A model generated the notes under the pieces. The model saw only the letters and a list, made by a program, of their open reading frames with translations. It was not told the DNA's origin and made no database searches. Positions 21,800 through 30,548 of a stretch of 32,819 nt of DNA are shown here, one piece after another. This DNA comes from JBEIDK01 sp040383485 (lineage in GTDB: Bacteria; Bacteroidota; Bacteroidia; UBA4408), in contig JBEIDK010000024.1 in the NCBI GenBank assembly GCA_040383485.1, positions 1-32,819 on the forward strand. Reading direction: 5' to 3'. Within the stretch, counting starts at the first letter, position 1, and the number at the start of each line of letters is the position of its first letter. The translations under genes and the position numbers were made by a program.

Positions 21800-23479
21800 A
21801 TGAAAAATATCATAATTATTTTACTAACAGTTTTTACCTTTAATAATTGTCAAGCCCAATCTTGGTCCTGGGCAAAGAAATCTGGAACATCGGAAGGAGA
21901 TAATGCAACTATGATTTGCAAAGATAACAGTGGTAATATATACACTAGTTACATTTTTTATGGACATAATGCTACAATAGGCAATCAAAGCTTTACAATA
22001 AAGGGTAAGAACGATATTTTTATTGCTAAATACAATGCAGATGGCAATCTCATTTGGGTGAAACAAATTGGAGGATTTAATGATCCTTATGGTGCTAGTG
22101 CATCATTTTACTATGAATATAATTATGGATTAATGTATGATTCATTTTCTAATAGTATATTAGTTTGCGGCAGTTATTCACAATCCATCAATTTAGGTTG
22201 TGGTATTATGAGTACACCTAATACTTATCAAAGTTATGGATATTTGGCTAAATTAAGTTCGGATGGTACTTGTGTATGGTCTAAATCGATTGGTTCCAGC
22301 ACCATAATTGGCCATAGAAACATTTGCAAAACGATAACTTCTGATGAATTAGGTAATACATATGCCACCGTTTGGAGCGATCATTCAGATACTTTAGGTG
22401 TTTTTACACCAAATGTAAAACTATTAAAGTTTGATGCATTAGGTAACCAATTATGGGCAAAAAAAATAATTAGAGGTTATGATAATGATGTAAAGGGCAT
22501 TTCAGTTGTGAATAATTTTTTGTTTTTAACAGGGAATAATAATAACGTAAGCACATTAAAAATAGATACCTTAACGTTAAATACCAATAATAAACTTGGT
22601 CACTTTATAAGTAAATTTGATTTAGACGGTAATGTAATTTGGGCTAAAATTTTTGCAACTGATACCAATGGTTATTATATTGATATCAATAAAATAGAAC
22701 ATGATTCTCAAAATAACTTGTACACCTGTGGGAGTTTTAATGGCAGCTCATCAATAATAAATAACACAACATATACTAGTGCCAACACTACATCTGGTGC
22801 TTATATCATAAAATTTGATTTTGATGGAAATGTTATTTGGGTAAAGAGTCCGAAAGCAAGTGAAATGATGTGGACAAGTGATATATACACCGACAGCAAT
22901 GGCGACTCATACATTAGTGGAACATTTGCAGGAAATGCCTATTTTGATAATGATACCATTTTAATCAATAATTCAAATTATCAGATGTTTATTGTGGTTT
23001 ATAATAGTTTGGGTATAAAGACAGGTTTCGTAACAAATAATAATGCTGACTGTATTGGTCTAGTTGTAAATGCACCAAATAGTATTGTTGCATGTGGCAC
23101 AATATACGGTCCTGCCCAATTTGGGGGCACTTCACTTATATGCAATGATTATGCTGATGCTTACATTGCCAAATACGATGGTTTTTTAAGCGTACCCGAA
23201 AACACACGTTTTGCAAAAGGCAATAATGATAAATTGTTATACATATATGCCAACCCTAACAATGGCAGGTGTAACATTCAAATACCTAAGGAGTTTAAAA
23301 CAGAAAATAGTTTGGTGCTTAGGGTATTTGATACAACTGGCAAAACCATACAGCAAAAAACACTCATTAACAATGGCGAGGCTATTAACATTGATTTAGA
23401 AGCCGAGGCAAAAGGCACCTATAACGCAAGCATTAGCAACGGCACAACAACTTATAATGGAGTAATTGTTTTTGAGTGA
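21800..23479 (+). CDS. Secreted beta-propeller (SBBP-like) protein with T9SS sorting domain
   Basis: Surface or secreted protein of 559 residues. The signal peptide spans about 1-19 (cleavage near CQA/Q). At least five SBBP-type blades are marked by the motif x-DGN-x-IW-x-K: about 76-91 (YNADGNLIWVK), 149-165 (LSSDGTCVWSK), 208-223 (FDALGNQLWAK), 271-286 (FDLDGNVIWAK) and 337-350 (FDFDGNVIWVK). The C-terminal 80 residues (from YANPNNGRCNIQIP) are a T9SS type A sorting domain with a lysine-rich strand and a GTYNASISNG end, so export across the outer membrane is expected. No enzymatic motif is seen; such propellers often bind glycans or other proteins. It is the last gene of the accessory block and ends 29 bases before the RsmI-like repeat. 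Confidence 0.88.
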   Translation: MKNIIIILLTVFTFNNCQAQSWSWAKKSGTSEGDNATMICKDNSGNIYTSYIFYGHNATIGNQSFTIKGKNDIFIAKYNADGNLIWVKQIGGFNDPYGASASFYYEYNYGLMYDSFSNSILVCGSYSQSINLGCGIMSTPNTYQSYGYLAKLSSDGTCVWSKSIGSSTIIGHRNICKTITSDELGNTYATVWSDHSDTLGVFTPNVKLLKFDALGNQLWAKKIIRGYDNDVKGISVVNNFLFLTGNNNNVSTLKIDTLTLNTNNKLGHFISKFDLDGNVIWAKIFATDTNGYYIDINKIEHDSQNNLYTCGSFNGSSSIINNTTYTSANTTSGAYIIKFDFDGNVIWVKSPKASEMMWTSDIYTDSNGDSYISGTFAGNAYFDNDTILINNSNYQMFIVVYNSLGIKTGFVTNNNADCIGLVVNAPNSIVACGTIYGPAQFGGTSLICNDYADAYIAKYDGFLSVPENTRFAKGNNDKLLYIYANPNNGRCNIQIPKEFKTENSLVLRVFDTTGKTIQQKTLINNGEAINIDLEAEAKGTYNASISNGTTTYNGVIVFE

Positions 23480-23507
23480 GGGTTGAGTATAATTATTTAC
23501 AACATTC

Positions 23508-23547
23508 TAATTTATGCCATCAAAACATACACTACATTTTTTTTGTG
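23508..23547 (-). repeat. Proximal copy of the att-like direct repeat (3' end of the RsmI-like gene)
   Basis: This 40-bp stretch includes the stop codon and last 11 codons of the RsmI-like gene, and is matched at 37 of 40 positions by 19401-19440 in direct orientation 4107 bp away. It would be the gene-restoring junction if the block between was inserted here. Confidence 0.75.
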
Positions 23548-24222
23548 CAAGTCTATCTTAATGCTACGCCACTTATAAATGCTTTTTGTTTGTACAAACT
23601 CATTTGGAGTGGTTAGCTCTGATGCAATGCAAAGTCTTGTGTCGTCTCTGCAAACGCTTAAAATATCGGTTAATATTTGATTGTTTCTGAAAGGTGTTTC
23701 AATAAAAATTTGTGATTGGTTAAATTTTGCAGAAAGCATTTCCAAGTTTTTGATGGCCTTGCTCCTCTCTGTCTTATCTATTGGAAGGTAACCCGAGAAT
23801 GCAAAGTTTTGTCCATTAAAGCCAGATGCCATTAAGGATAGCAATATTGATGATGGACCAACTAAGGGTATAACTTGTACGTTTTTTTCATGGGCAATTT
23901 CAACTATTAATGCTCCCGGGTCAGCAATAGCAGGGCAACCAGCCTCACTTAACAACCCTACATTTTTGCCTAACAATGTTGAATTTAAATACTTTAAAAT
24001 CTCATCATACTTTATATGCTTATCTAGCAAATGAAATGTAGTATTGTCAATGTCGGCTTGCGGATAAACTTTTTTTATGAAACGTCTGGCTGTTCTTACA
24101 TCTTCAACAATAAACTCTGTTAACGTAGGAATAACATCTAAAACTTGTTTGGATAAAGTTGATAATGAATCCTCCCAGATACCAAGTGGACAAGGAATAA
24201 GAAATAGTTTGCCTTGTTGCAT
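23512..24222 (-). CDS. RsmI-like SAM-dependent methyltransferase (tetrapyrrole methylase fold)
   Basis: Methyltransferase of 236 residues of the RsmI/YraL branch of the tetrapyrrole methylase family, whose best-known member 2'-O-methylates C1402 of 16S rRNA. Motifs seen: LFLIPCPLGIWEDSL at the start (the first strand, with CPLGI in place of the usual TPIGN), LLSEAGCPAIADPG at 91-103, and IPLVGPSSILLSLMASG at 118-134, then FIETPFRN. The variant N-terminus and short C-terminal end place it with the Bacteroidota RsmI paralogues, so the rRNA target is uncertain. It starts three bases after the ComB-like gene, so the two are co-transcribed. Its 3' end is duplicated 4.1 kb away. Confidence 0.85.
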   Translation of the reverse strand: MQQGKLFLIPCPLGIWEDSLSTLSKQVLDVIPTLTEFIVEDVRTARRFIKKVYPQADIDNTTFHLLDKHIKYDEILKYLNSTLLGKNVGLLSEAGCPAIADPGALIVEIAHEKNVQVIPLVGPSSILLSLMASGFNGQNFAFSGYLPIDKTERSKAIKNLEMLSAKFNQSQIFIETPFRNNQILTDILSVCRDDTRLCIASELTTPNEFVQTKSIYKWRSIKIDLHKKNVVYVLMA

Positions 24223-24225
24223 AAA

Positions 24226-24954
24226 TTATTGAGTAACTGTATTAGCTGCCATGTTAATAATTGTATTATTAACAAGCACAGGAACTGCTGCGCAGCTATC
24301 GGGTGTTAGGCAATAATTAATGTCTTTTTCTAAATTCAGATTTTTTAAACGATTGCGATGAGAAGACTTTTCTAAAAAAGAAAACATATTGTCCTTTGCT
24401 GTATCGTATAAATGCATAGCAGCATAGGTAGAATCACAATCTGTATTAAACAAAGTTGAATCAATTAATTTTTGCGATAATGCCCCAGCGAAAAGCGTAT
24501 CTTCTAAATTAAATTTGTTTTTCCATCCAGCACAAAGAATGATAACATTCGCATTCTCAGAATTAAGAAAGTTGGCGATTGCAGTAATATTTACAAATGC
24601 ACCTAAAACAACCTTATAGGCATCTCTGGCAGCTTCTATGGCTTGAGTACCATTGGTAGTTGAGATGACTACTGTTTGGCCTATTAAGAATTCCTGCATG
24701 TAATCGAAAGGTGAATTGCCCAACGTAAAACCATCTACAATTTTTCCATCACGCTCAGCAGCAACTATAAATCCTTTGTCTTTATATTCTTGTGCCTCTG
24801 TTACTGTAGCCACAGGTATGATTTTTTTTATACCATATTCGAAACCGGTACACATGGCTGAGGTAGCGCGTAAGATATCGGTAATAACTACAATGGTATT
24901 ATCAGTTTCAAATAGAGGATACTGAGAAGGGGAGAAACAAGTTTGAATTTGCAT
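24226..24954 (-). CDS. 2-phosphosulfolactate phosphatase (ComB) family protein
   Basis: Cytoplasmic Mg-dependent phosphatase-family protein of 242 residues. ComB removes phosphate from 2-phosphosulfolactate to give sulfolactate, known from coenzyme M biosynthesis in methanogens but also widespread in bacteria. Family motifs: DILRATSA at 26-33, AAERDG at 65-70, LGNSP at 78-82 and TTNGTQA at 99-105, followed by LCAGW and LEDTLFAGAL. In Bacteroidota a role in sulfonate or sulfonolipid metabolism has been considered; no companion sulfonate gene is present here, so the pathway is an open point. It leads the two-gene unit with the RsmI-like methyltransferase. Confidence 0.88.
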   Translation of the reverse strand: MQIQTCFSPSQYPLFETDNTIVVITDILRATSAMCTGFEYGIKKIIPVATVTEAQEYKDKGFIVAAERDGKIVDGFTLGNSPFDYMQEFLIGQTVVISTTNGTQAIEAARDAYKVVLGAFVNITAIANFLNSENANVIILCAGWKNKFNLEDTLFAGALSQKLIDSTLFNTDCDSTYAAMHLYDTAKDNMFSFLEKSSHRNRLKNLNLEKDINYCLTPDSCAAVPVLVNNTIINMAANTVTQ

Positions 24955-24967
24955 AGTTATTAATAAT

Positions 24968-24975
24968 CAAATTTA
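24968..24975 (-). promoter_or_regulatory. Candidate -7 promoter element of the ComB-like gene
   Basis: Minus strand TAAATTTG matches TAnnTTTG, 13 bases before the ATG ending at 24954. No clear TTTG about 19 bases further upstream, so support is partial. Confidence 0.33.
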
Positions 24976-25003
24976 TTATAAAAGTTACTAATACTAAGGA
25001 ATG

Positions 25004-25246
25004 TTAGAAATCCCAAATCGTTCTTTTCTTTTTTTTGAAAGACTTAAAGTAATTTTTATGTTCAAGTATAAATGCCATAATAAAATACAGTATAATTGGA
25101 GAGCCTACAGTAAAAAAAGAAAGATAAATAAAGTACATACGTATGGTATTACTTTTAATACCAAGTTTCTTTCCCCACCATGCGCAAACACCATAGGCTT
25201 TTTGCTCAAACCAAATTGTAATGTTGCTTATTACTGTTTTAATCAT
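25004..25246 (-). CDS. PspC domain-containing membrane protein
   Basis: Small protein of 80 residues with a PspC domain (PF04024), in other bacteria a sensor/partner in the phage-shock or envelope-stress response. The block GVCAWWGKKLGIKSNTIRMY is the family signature, followed by one strong hydrophobic helix (about 39-63, FIYLSFFTVGSPIILYFIMAFIL) and a basic tail (KSFKKKKR). It is the usual short Bacteroidota form with no extra domains. It lies 49 bases upstream of the ComB-like gene on the same strand, but the candidate ComB promoter between them suggests separate transcription. No pspA gene is nearby. Confidence 0.85.
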   Translation of the reverse strand: MIKTVISNITIWFEQKAYGVCAWWGKKLGIKSNTIRMYFIYLSFFTVGSPIILYFIMAFILEHKNYFKSFKKKKRTIWDF

Positions 25247-25383
25247 TTATACAATTCCTATTATTACAAAGAAAGAAATAATTTACATACTACTTCAATT
25301 TTTTTTTATGGTGTTTTAATTAGAAAGGCCTGAACTATTCTATTAATTTATTGTAAAACACAACAAACATTATCTATGATAAG

Positions 25384-25415
25384 TTGGTTAGGTTAATTAA
25401 GCTTTAATACCTTTG
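25384..25415 (+). promoter_or_regulatory. Bacteroidota-type promoter of the outer-membrane receptor gene
   Basis: TTGG (25384-25387), a 20-base spacer and a perfect -7 box TACCTTTG (25408-25415) lie just upstream of the ATG at 25431, predicting a leader of about 10 bases. The in-frame TTG at 25413 lies inside the -7 box, which supports ATG 25431 as the start codon. Confidence 0.55.
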
Positions 25416-25430
25416 CTATCAAAATTCATA

Positions 25431-27874
25431 ATGAAATATTTATACATCATTCTCTTACTTTTTATTACTGCACAAATCAATGCTCAAAATATAAAAAACA
25501 AAGGCATAATTACTGGGGTTGTATTAGACGCAGATAATAAAAAAGGAATGGACTTTTGCACTGTTACTTTGATAAATTCAAAAGATTCGAGCATAGTTAC
25601 AGGAGTGCTAACTAATGAAAATGGTATTTATAAAATAGATAATGTAACTAATGGTAAATATATTATTAAGGTTTCTTTTGTTGGCCATATTCCGAGTTTT
25701 AAAAATGATATTGAGGTTAGTGAAAAGAATGTAGAGATAAACTTAAGCCCTATTTTTTTAAAGCTAAAACAATTAAAAACTGTTGAAATAGTTGCCGAAA
25801 AAAACACATTGCAACTTGAGCCTGATAAAAAAGTATTCAATGTTGATAAGAGCATTATTACACAAGGTGGAACAGCTGCCGATGTATTAAAGAATGTACC
25901 CACCATAAATGTTGATGCTGATGGCAATATGAACTTAAGGGGTAGTGATAATATTACTATTTATATTGATGGTCGTCAATCAGCTCAGATGAGCAGTAAT
26001 CCAACACAAGCACTTCAGCAATTACCTGCCGGAATGATTGAAAAAATAGAAATCATTACTAATCCAGACTCAAGATTTGAAGCATCGGGTAGCACAGGAA
26101 TAATTAATATTGTTACAAAAAAGAATAGTCAACAAGGATTTAATGGCGGAATTACTTCGGGTTTCGGGAGTAACGACAAATTCAATACGATTAATAAATT
26201 CAACAACTCAATAACGCTAAACTATCAACAAAAAAAGTAAATTTATTTACTAGTTATAGCCAAAGGTATGATACAAGAACTGGATTTGGAATAATGGATT
26301 TGGATAATTTTATCAATAGCAATATTCCAAAACTATCGCAAAACTCTAATTCACTAAACCTAAACAGAACTCATAACATTAAATTAGGATTTGATTATAA
26401 CATATCAAAATCACTCGTAACAGGTATTTCTGCATCTAGAAATTTTGGTTATCAGAACAATGATGAAAATGTTGTTTTTTATACTCAAAACGCCAAGAGT
26501 GATACCATTGCAAAAAACAAAAGAATATCGGGCATATTAAATGATTCAAAAAATTTTGATGCGGCTTATTTCCTAAAAAAGACATTTAAAAAACCATTGC
26601 ACACCATAGGTATTGATGCTAGCTATTCAGAGAATAAAAACAATCAATTTACCGATTACTCGGATTATGGCTATAACCTAGTTGAAAAATATTACTTAAA
26701 CAATCCATTGATTGTGAAGGTTACACAGCCTACAAATAATAAAACATATAATATTCAAAGTGATTATTCAAATTCCATTAAAAAAATAAAACTTGAAGCA
26801 GGAATAAGGTATACAAATAGGATTATTGATAACATATTTAATCTAGACACGCTGAATACGAATCAATCCAAAACGTTTGAGAATTACTTTACCTATAATG
26901 AAAAGGTTGCCGCATCATATGTAAGTGCATCATCAGAGGTTTCGGAATTTAAACTAAAGGCTGGATTGAGAGGAGAAAACACTAATTATTTATTTGAACA
27001 AAAAAGTCTTGGCGTTAACTTTTCAAATATCTATTTCAGTCTGTTTCCAACGGCATCTATTGGTAAAAAACTGAAAAATGAAATTGATTTCTCATTAAGC
27101 TACAGCAAAAGAATTAATAGACCAGCTACTGGAAATTTGAATCCGCTTCCTGACATTACAAACCCTAATAATATTATGGTGGGCAACCCAAATCTTAAAC
27201 CAGTATTTATTCATGCTTTTGAAGCAAATTTTAGTAAGTATTTTGGTCAGCAATTTGTTTTAACTACGTTTTATTTAAGACGTCAAATTAATAATGTGCA
27301 GCGGTACAAAACCATTGATAGCGCAGGTATTGGAACGGTAACTTTTCGAAACCTAAATAATTCAACAAATTATGGTATTGAAATAGTAACTAAAAATCAA
27401 CTTTCTAATAAAATTGACATCACTTCAAACTTAAATATTTTTGAACAACAACTCAATGGTAATAATATAGTTGAAGGTTTAAATAATCGAAATTTTGCAG
27501 CAACCATTAGGCTGATACTCAATGCTAAGTTGCCAAAAGAAATTAATTTTCAGTTATCAGCCAACTATAATAGCCCTACACGTTCTTTAATCGGAAATAT
27601 TAAAGCCTTAGGTTTTGCTGAAATTGGTTTACGAAGAGATTTTTTAAAGCGTAAACTTTCAGCATCTCTTAGTTTGAATGATATTTTTGATACCCAGATT
27701 TTTAGACTTAAAATTGGAACATCAGATTTTTCTCAAAACATGAAAAGAAAAAGAGAAACAAGAATTATACAGTTTAGCCTTAATTATCGTTTTGGTCAAG
27801 CCGATGGTAAAAAGGCTAGGCAACAACAAGAAAATCAAGAAAAACAAGGCGGTGGTAACATGGATGTTTTTTAA
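25431..27874 (+). pseudogene. Outer-membrane beta-barrel receptor (OMP_b-brl/TonB-type), frameshifted
   Basis: Full length would be about 814 residues. The first part (25431-26240) has a signal peptide (to about NAQ), a carboxypeptidase-regulatory-like beta-sandwich (about 25-105, ITGVVLDADNKKGMDFCTV) and a plug domain with GGTAADVLKNVPTINVDADG, NLRGSDNITIYIDGRQS and EIITNPDSRFEASGSTGIIN. It stops after NYQQKK. The reading continues in another frame as VNLFTSYSQRYDTRTGFGIM and the barrel to 27874 (KINRPATGNLNPLPDI-like and PNLKPVFIHAFEANFS motifs, FSLNYRFGQ end, Gln-rich tail). The shift lies in a run of seven A (26230-26236); eight would restore the frame. A sequencing error, phase-variable slippage or a true mutation are all possible. 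Function: probable outer-membrane import or signalling receptor of unknown ligand. Confidence 0.85.
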
Positions 27875-27921
27875 TTGGTTCTTAAATTTTAATTATATTT
27901 CAAATCATTAGTTATCTTAAA

Positions 27922-28569
27922 ATGAACTCTACAGAAACTTCGCATTTAAGTTTGCATGAAATAATGCTGCTTGAACAAAAATTTAGAGCATCGCTTATAA
28001 ATTCATTAACTGGGTTTAAAAGTTTGGCTTTAATAGGAAGTATAAACAAACTAGGGCAAAACAATCTTGCAATATTTAATTCCATATTTCATGTTGGAGC
28101 GCACCCTCCGCTCATTGGTTTTATTAATAGACCAGATAGTGTTGAAAGACATACACTTTCAAATATTCTTGATAACAGATTTTATACCATCAATCATATT
28201 AATGAAAATAATTATAAGCAAGCACACCAAACATCTGCAAGATACCCAAAAGAAGTTTCAGAATTTGAAGCAACAGGGCTAGTCCCTGAATTCAAAGATG
28301 GTTTTGAAGCTCCTTATGTAAAGGATAGTAACATACAAATTGGAGTTGAACTTAGAGAACAAATTAATATAAAAGCGAATAATACTATTCTAATAATTGG
28401 CGAAATAAAACATATTTATTTTCCGGCAAACTGCTTATTAGAAGATGGTTTTATTGATTTAGAAAAAGCCCAAAGCATTACGTGTAGTGGCCTTGACAGC
28501 TATCATAATACAATAAAAATTTCAAGGTTAAGCTATGCAAAGCCTGATAAGGTTGCTATTGAAATATAA
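27922..28569 (+). CDS. Flavin reductase-like, FMN-binding domain protein
   Basis: Cytoplasmic protein of 215 residues of the flavin reductase-like (PF01613) split-barrel family, which binds FMN and often passes reduced flavin to a partner oxygenase. Visible features are KSLALIGSINKLGQNNLAIFN with the following FHVGAHPPLIGFINRPDS, the core FMN-binding strands, then TSARYPKEVSEFEATGL and a late IIGEIKHIYFP strand. The usual short N-terminal arm is present and there is no signal peptide. The partner is unknown. It starts 47 bases after the receptor gene on the same strand; a separate promoter was not recognised. Confidence 0.85.
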   Translation: MNSTETSHLSLHEIMLLEQKFRASLINSLTGFKSLALIGSINKLGQNNLAIFNSIFHVGAHPPLIGFINRPDSVERHTLSNILDNRFYTINHINENNYKQAHQTSARYPKEVSEFEATGLVPEFKDGFEAPYVKDSNIQIGVELREQINIKANNTILIIGEIKHIYFPANCLLEDGFIDLEKAQSITCSGLDSYHNTIKISRLSYAKPDKVAIEI

Positions 28570-28571
28570 AA

Positions 28572-28589
28572 TGCGAAATAATATTCGCA
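28572..28589. terminator. Weak hairpin between the flavin reductase and amylase genes
   Basis: TGCGAA (28572-28577) pairs with TTCGCA (28584-28589) over a six-base loop between the convergent stops; on the plus strand TTTATTTTTTT follows about 8 bases later. The stem is short, so a terminator role is tentative. Confidence 0.38.
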
Positions 28590-28613
28590 CTCACCTTTAT
28601 TTTTTTGATGCTC

Positions 28614-30491
28614 CTACAAAAGTATTTCGAAAATTGAAACATTCAATTTTTGTAATGATATTTTTTCGGTAACATTTACTTCTTTGTCATCCATAATATT
28701 CTTGAAATGCCTTCTTCCTTTTAATACTTCATCAAATCTTTTCAAATCAACTTCAGCACCATCGTTGTTAGGATTCATAATTATCATCAACTGCTTTTCA
28801 TTGTTGGTTCTAAAATAAACATATATGCCTTTTTCAGGTACAAATTGTATCAATTTTCCAGCTTGTAGCACGCTATTATTTTTTCTATAGTTGGCGAGTT
28901 TTTTTACAAAATCGAAAGCATCATTTTCCGAATTAGTTCGTCCTTCTTTAGTAAATTTATTTACTGAATCTTTTGGCCAACCACCTTTAAAATCCTCCCT
29001 TACTTTACCGTCAGGATTTGCATAGTTTTTCATCAAAATTTCTGTACCATAATAAAGCATGGGTATTCCGCGAGTAGTAAGTAAAAAAGAGATTCCCATT
29101 TTAAATTTATTATAGTCTTCATTTACCATAGAATAAAACCTAGAGATGTCATGATTATCGAGAAAAACAACATTCTTACTAGCGTCTTCATAAAGATAAT
29201 CTTGCGCCAAAGTATAATATAATCTTGCAGCACCTTCAGTCCATCCAAATGGTTTGTTTAATGCATCGGTAAGTGAAAAATTTAATTGAAAGTCTGTAAC
29301 GCCTGGTAATAATGAATTAGATGCTTTATTAGAATTTTTAGTATAGAATGCTTGTATTGGAACACCATGGTCCCAAATTTCTCCAAACATACCGAGGCTA
29401 GGAAATTCCTTAAATAGTGCATCGGCATAGTCATGCATAAATTGTTGGTCAGGATATGCATAAGTATCAATTCGCAAAGCATCTATACCTGCATACTCTA
29501 CCCACCAAATAGAATTTTGAATTAGGTATTTTGCCAAATAAGGATTTTGTTGATTCAAATCGGGCATGTGCCTATCGAACCAAGCATTCCTAAAAATATC
29601 TTTGTCTAATTCGCTTGAATATGGGTCTAACAATGTAGGTGCACGGTAGCTTGTGCGTGTAAATTCATTCCATTGGTGCACCCAATTTTTTGAAGGAATA
29701 TGCTTAAAAAAATAATGCTCATTACCGCAATGATTTGGAACAACATCCATAACCATTTTCAATTTTTTTTGATGTGCCTTTTGTGATAATTCAACATACT
29801 TTTCGTTTGTTCCTAATCGCTTATCTATATTGTAATGGTCGGTAATTGCATATCCATGGTAAGATTCTTTTGGCTGGTTATTTTCTTGTACAGGATTCAA
29901 CCACAATGCAGTGTTGCCAATTTCAGCAATATAATCGAGGTGGTTTATTATGCCTTGTAAATCTCCACCATGTCGCAAAAACATACTATCTCTGTTTAGA
30001 GTTGTTTGTGTTGTGCCAATTACAATGTCATTACTTGAGTCACCGTTGCTAAACCTGTCTGGCATTAATAGATAAATTAAATCGGCGCTAGTTAAACCTA
30101 GCGGATTATAACCACCATTTTCGCGATTTTTCAACTCATACAATTGCGTGAATTTATCTTTCGTGTTTGCTATATTTTCAAATACAATTTCAATTTTTGA
30201 TGCCTTACAGTTGCTTGCTATCTCAACATCTAGAAAAAGATAATCAGGACTTTCTAACTTATTTTGAGCTATTAACTTTACATCATTGTAATTGATTATA
30301 GCTTTATAACTAGCAATATTTTTACCGCTTATCATTAACTGCAAGGCATTACTTTTCATGCCTACCCACCAGTTTGGAGGATCAATTCTCAAAATAGGCT
30401 TTGTTTGTGCATCAATTTTACTTACGCAAAAAATCAGTAAAAAAATTAGGCTTGTGAATAAACCTCCTTGTATTCTTTTTATTCTAGTCAT
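28614..30491 (-). CDS. Secreted GH13 alpha-amylase / neopullulanase-like enzyme
   Basis: Glycoside hydrolase family 13 enzyme of 625 residues that should cleave alpha-1,4 (and possibly alpha-1,6) glucans or cyclodextrins outside the cytoplasm. A signal peptide (about 1-28, KIDAQ) leads into a cyclomaltodextrinase-type N-terminal beta domain (about 32-120, starting RIDPPNWWVGMK), the catalytic barrel (about 135-520) and a C-terminal beta domain (about 540-625). The GH13 regions are complete: DVVPNH at 249-254, GIDALRIDT with nucleophile Asp342, FGEIW with acid/base Glu371, and FLDNHD with Asp448. The architecture resembles SusA of the starch utilisation system, but no SusC/SusD pair is nearby. 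It is transcribed alone. Confidence 0.93.
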   Translation of the reverse strand: MTRIKRIQGGLFTSLIFLLIFCVSKIDAQTKPILRIDPPNWWVGMKSNALQLMISGKNIASYKAIINYNDVKLIAQNKLESPDYLFLDVEIASNCKASKIEIVFENIANTKDKFTQLYELKNRENGGYNPLGLTSADLIYLLMPDRFSNGDSSNDIVIGTTQTTLNRDSMFLRHGGDLQGIINHLDYIAEIGNTALWLNPVQENNQPKESYHGYAITDHYNIDKRLGTNEKYVELSQKAHQKKLKMVMDVVPNHCGNEHYFFKHIPSKNWVHQWNEFTRTSYRAPTLLDPYSSELDKDIFRNAWFDRHMPDLNQQNPYLAKYLIQNSIWWVEYAGIDALRIDTYAYPDQQFMHDYADALFKEFPSLGMFGEIWDHGVPIQAFYTKNSNKASNSLLPGVTDFQLNFSLTDALNKPFGWTEGAARLYYTLAQDYLYEDASKNVVFLDNHDISRFYSMVNEDYNKFKMGISFLLTTRGIPMLYYGTEILMKNYANPDGKVREDFKGGWPKDSVNKFTKEGRTNSENDAFDFVKKLANYRKNNSVLQAGKLIQFVPEKGIYVYFRTNNEKQLMIIMNPNNDGAEVDLKRFDEVLKGRRHFKNIMDDKEVNVTEKISLQKLNVSIFEILL

Positions 30492-30548
30492 TAATTTTAA
30501 AATTAGATGTGAAGTATCATAATTTAAAAATACACAATATTGTATTTT

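Larger units (their letters stand above)
19401..23547. mobile_element. Putative 4.1-kb integrated island at the 3' end of the RsmI-like gene
   Basis: The block between two directly repeated 40-bp segments holds only accessory material: hairpin repeats, a dead RAYT-like transposase, a surface-protein C-terminal stub, two paralogous lipoproteins, a truncated GH16-like gene and a beta-propeller T9SS protein. The intact gene lies at one boundary and the displaced 3' fragment at the far end, as for elements inserted at gene ends by site-specific recombination. No integrase is visible, so it would be a remnant or an element moved in trans. Decay of a duplicated gene is the alternative. Confidence 0.42.

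Noticed and set aside
19401..23547. CRISPR array, toxin-antitoxin or defence system in the accessory block
   Set aside because: No regularly spaced repeats with unique spacers, and no nuclease, toxin or restriction-modification motif in any of the frames examined.
25001..25333. 110-codon plus-strand frame opposite pspC
   Set aside because: Antisense to the clear PspC domain; the translated text is low-complexity and basic with no motif.
25413..25430. TTG at 25413 as the start of the receptor gene
   Set aside because: It lies inside a perfect -7 promoter box, and ATG 25431 gives a normal signal peptide.
28614..30491. Polysaccharide utilisation locus around the GH13 gene
   Set aside because: There is no SusC/SusD pair; the receptor upstream is an OMP_b-brl-type protein on the other strand, separated by a flavin reductase gene.
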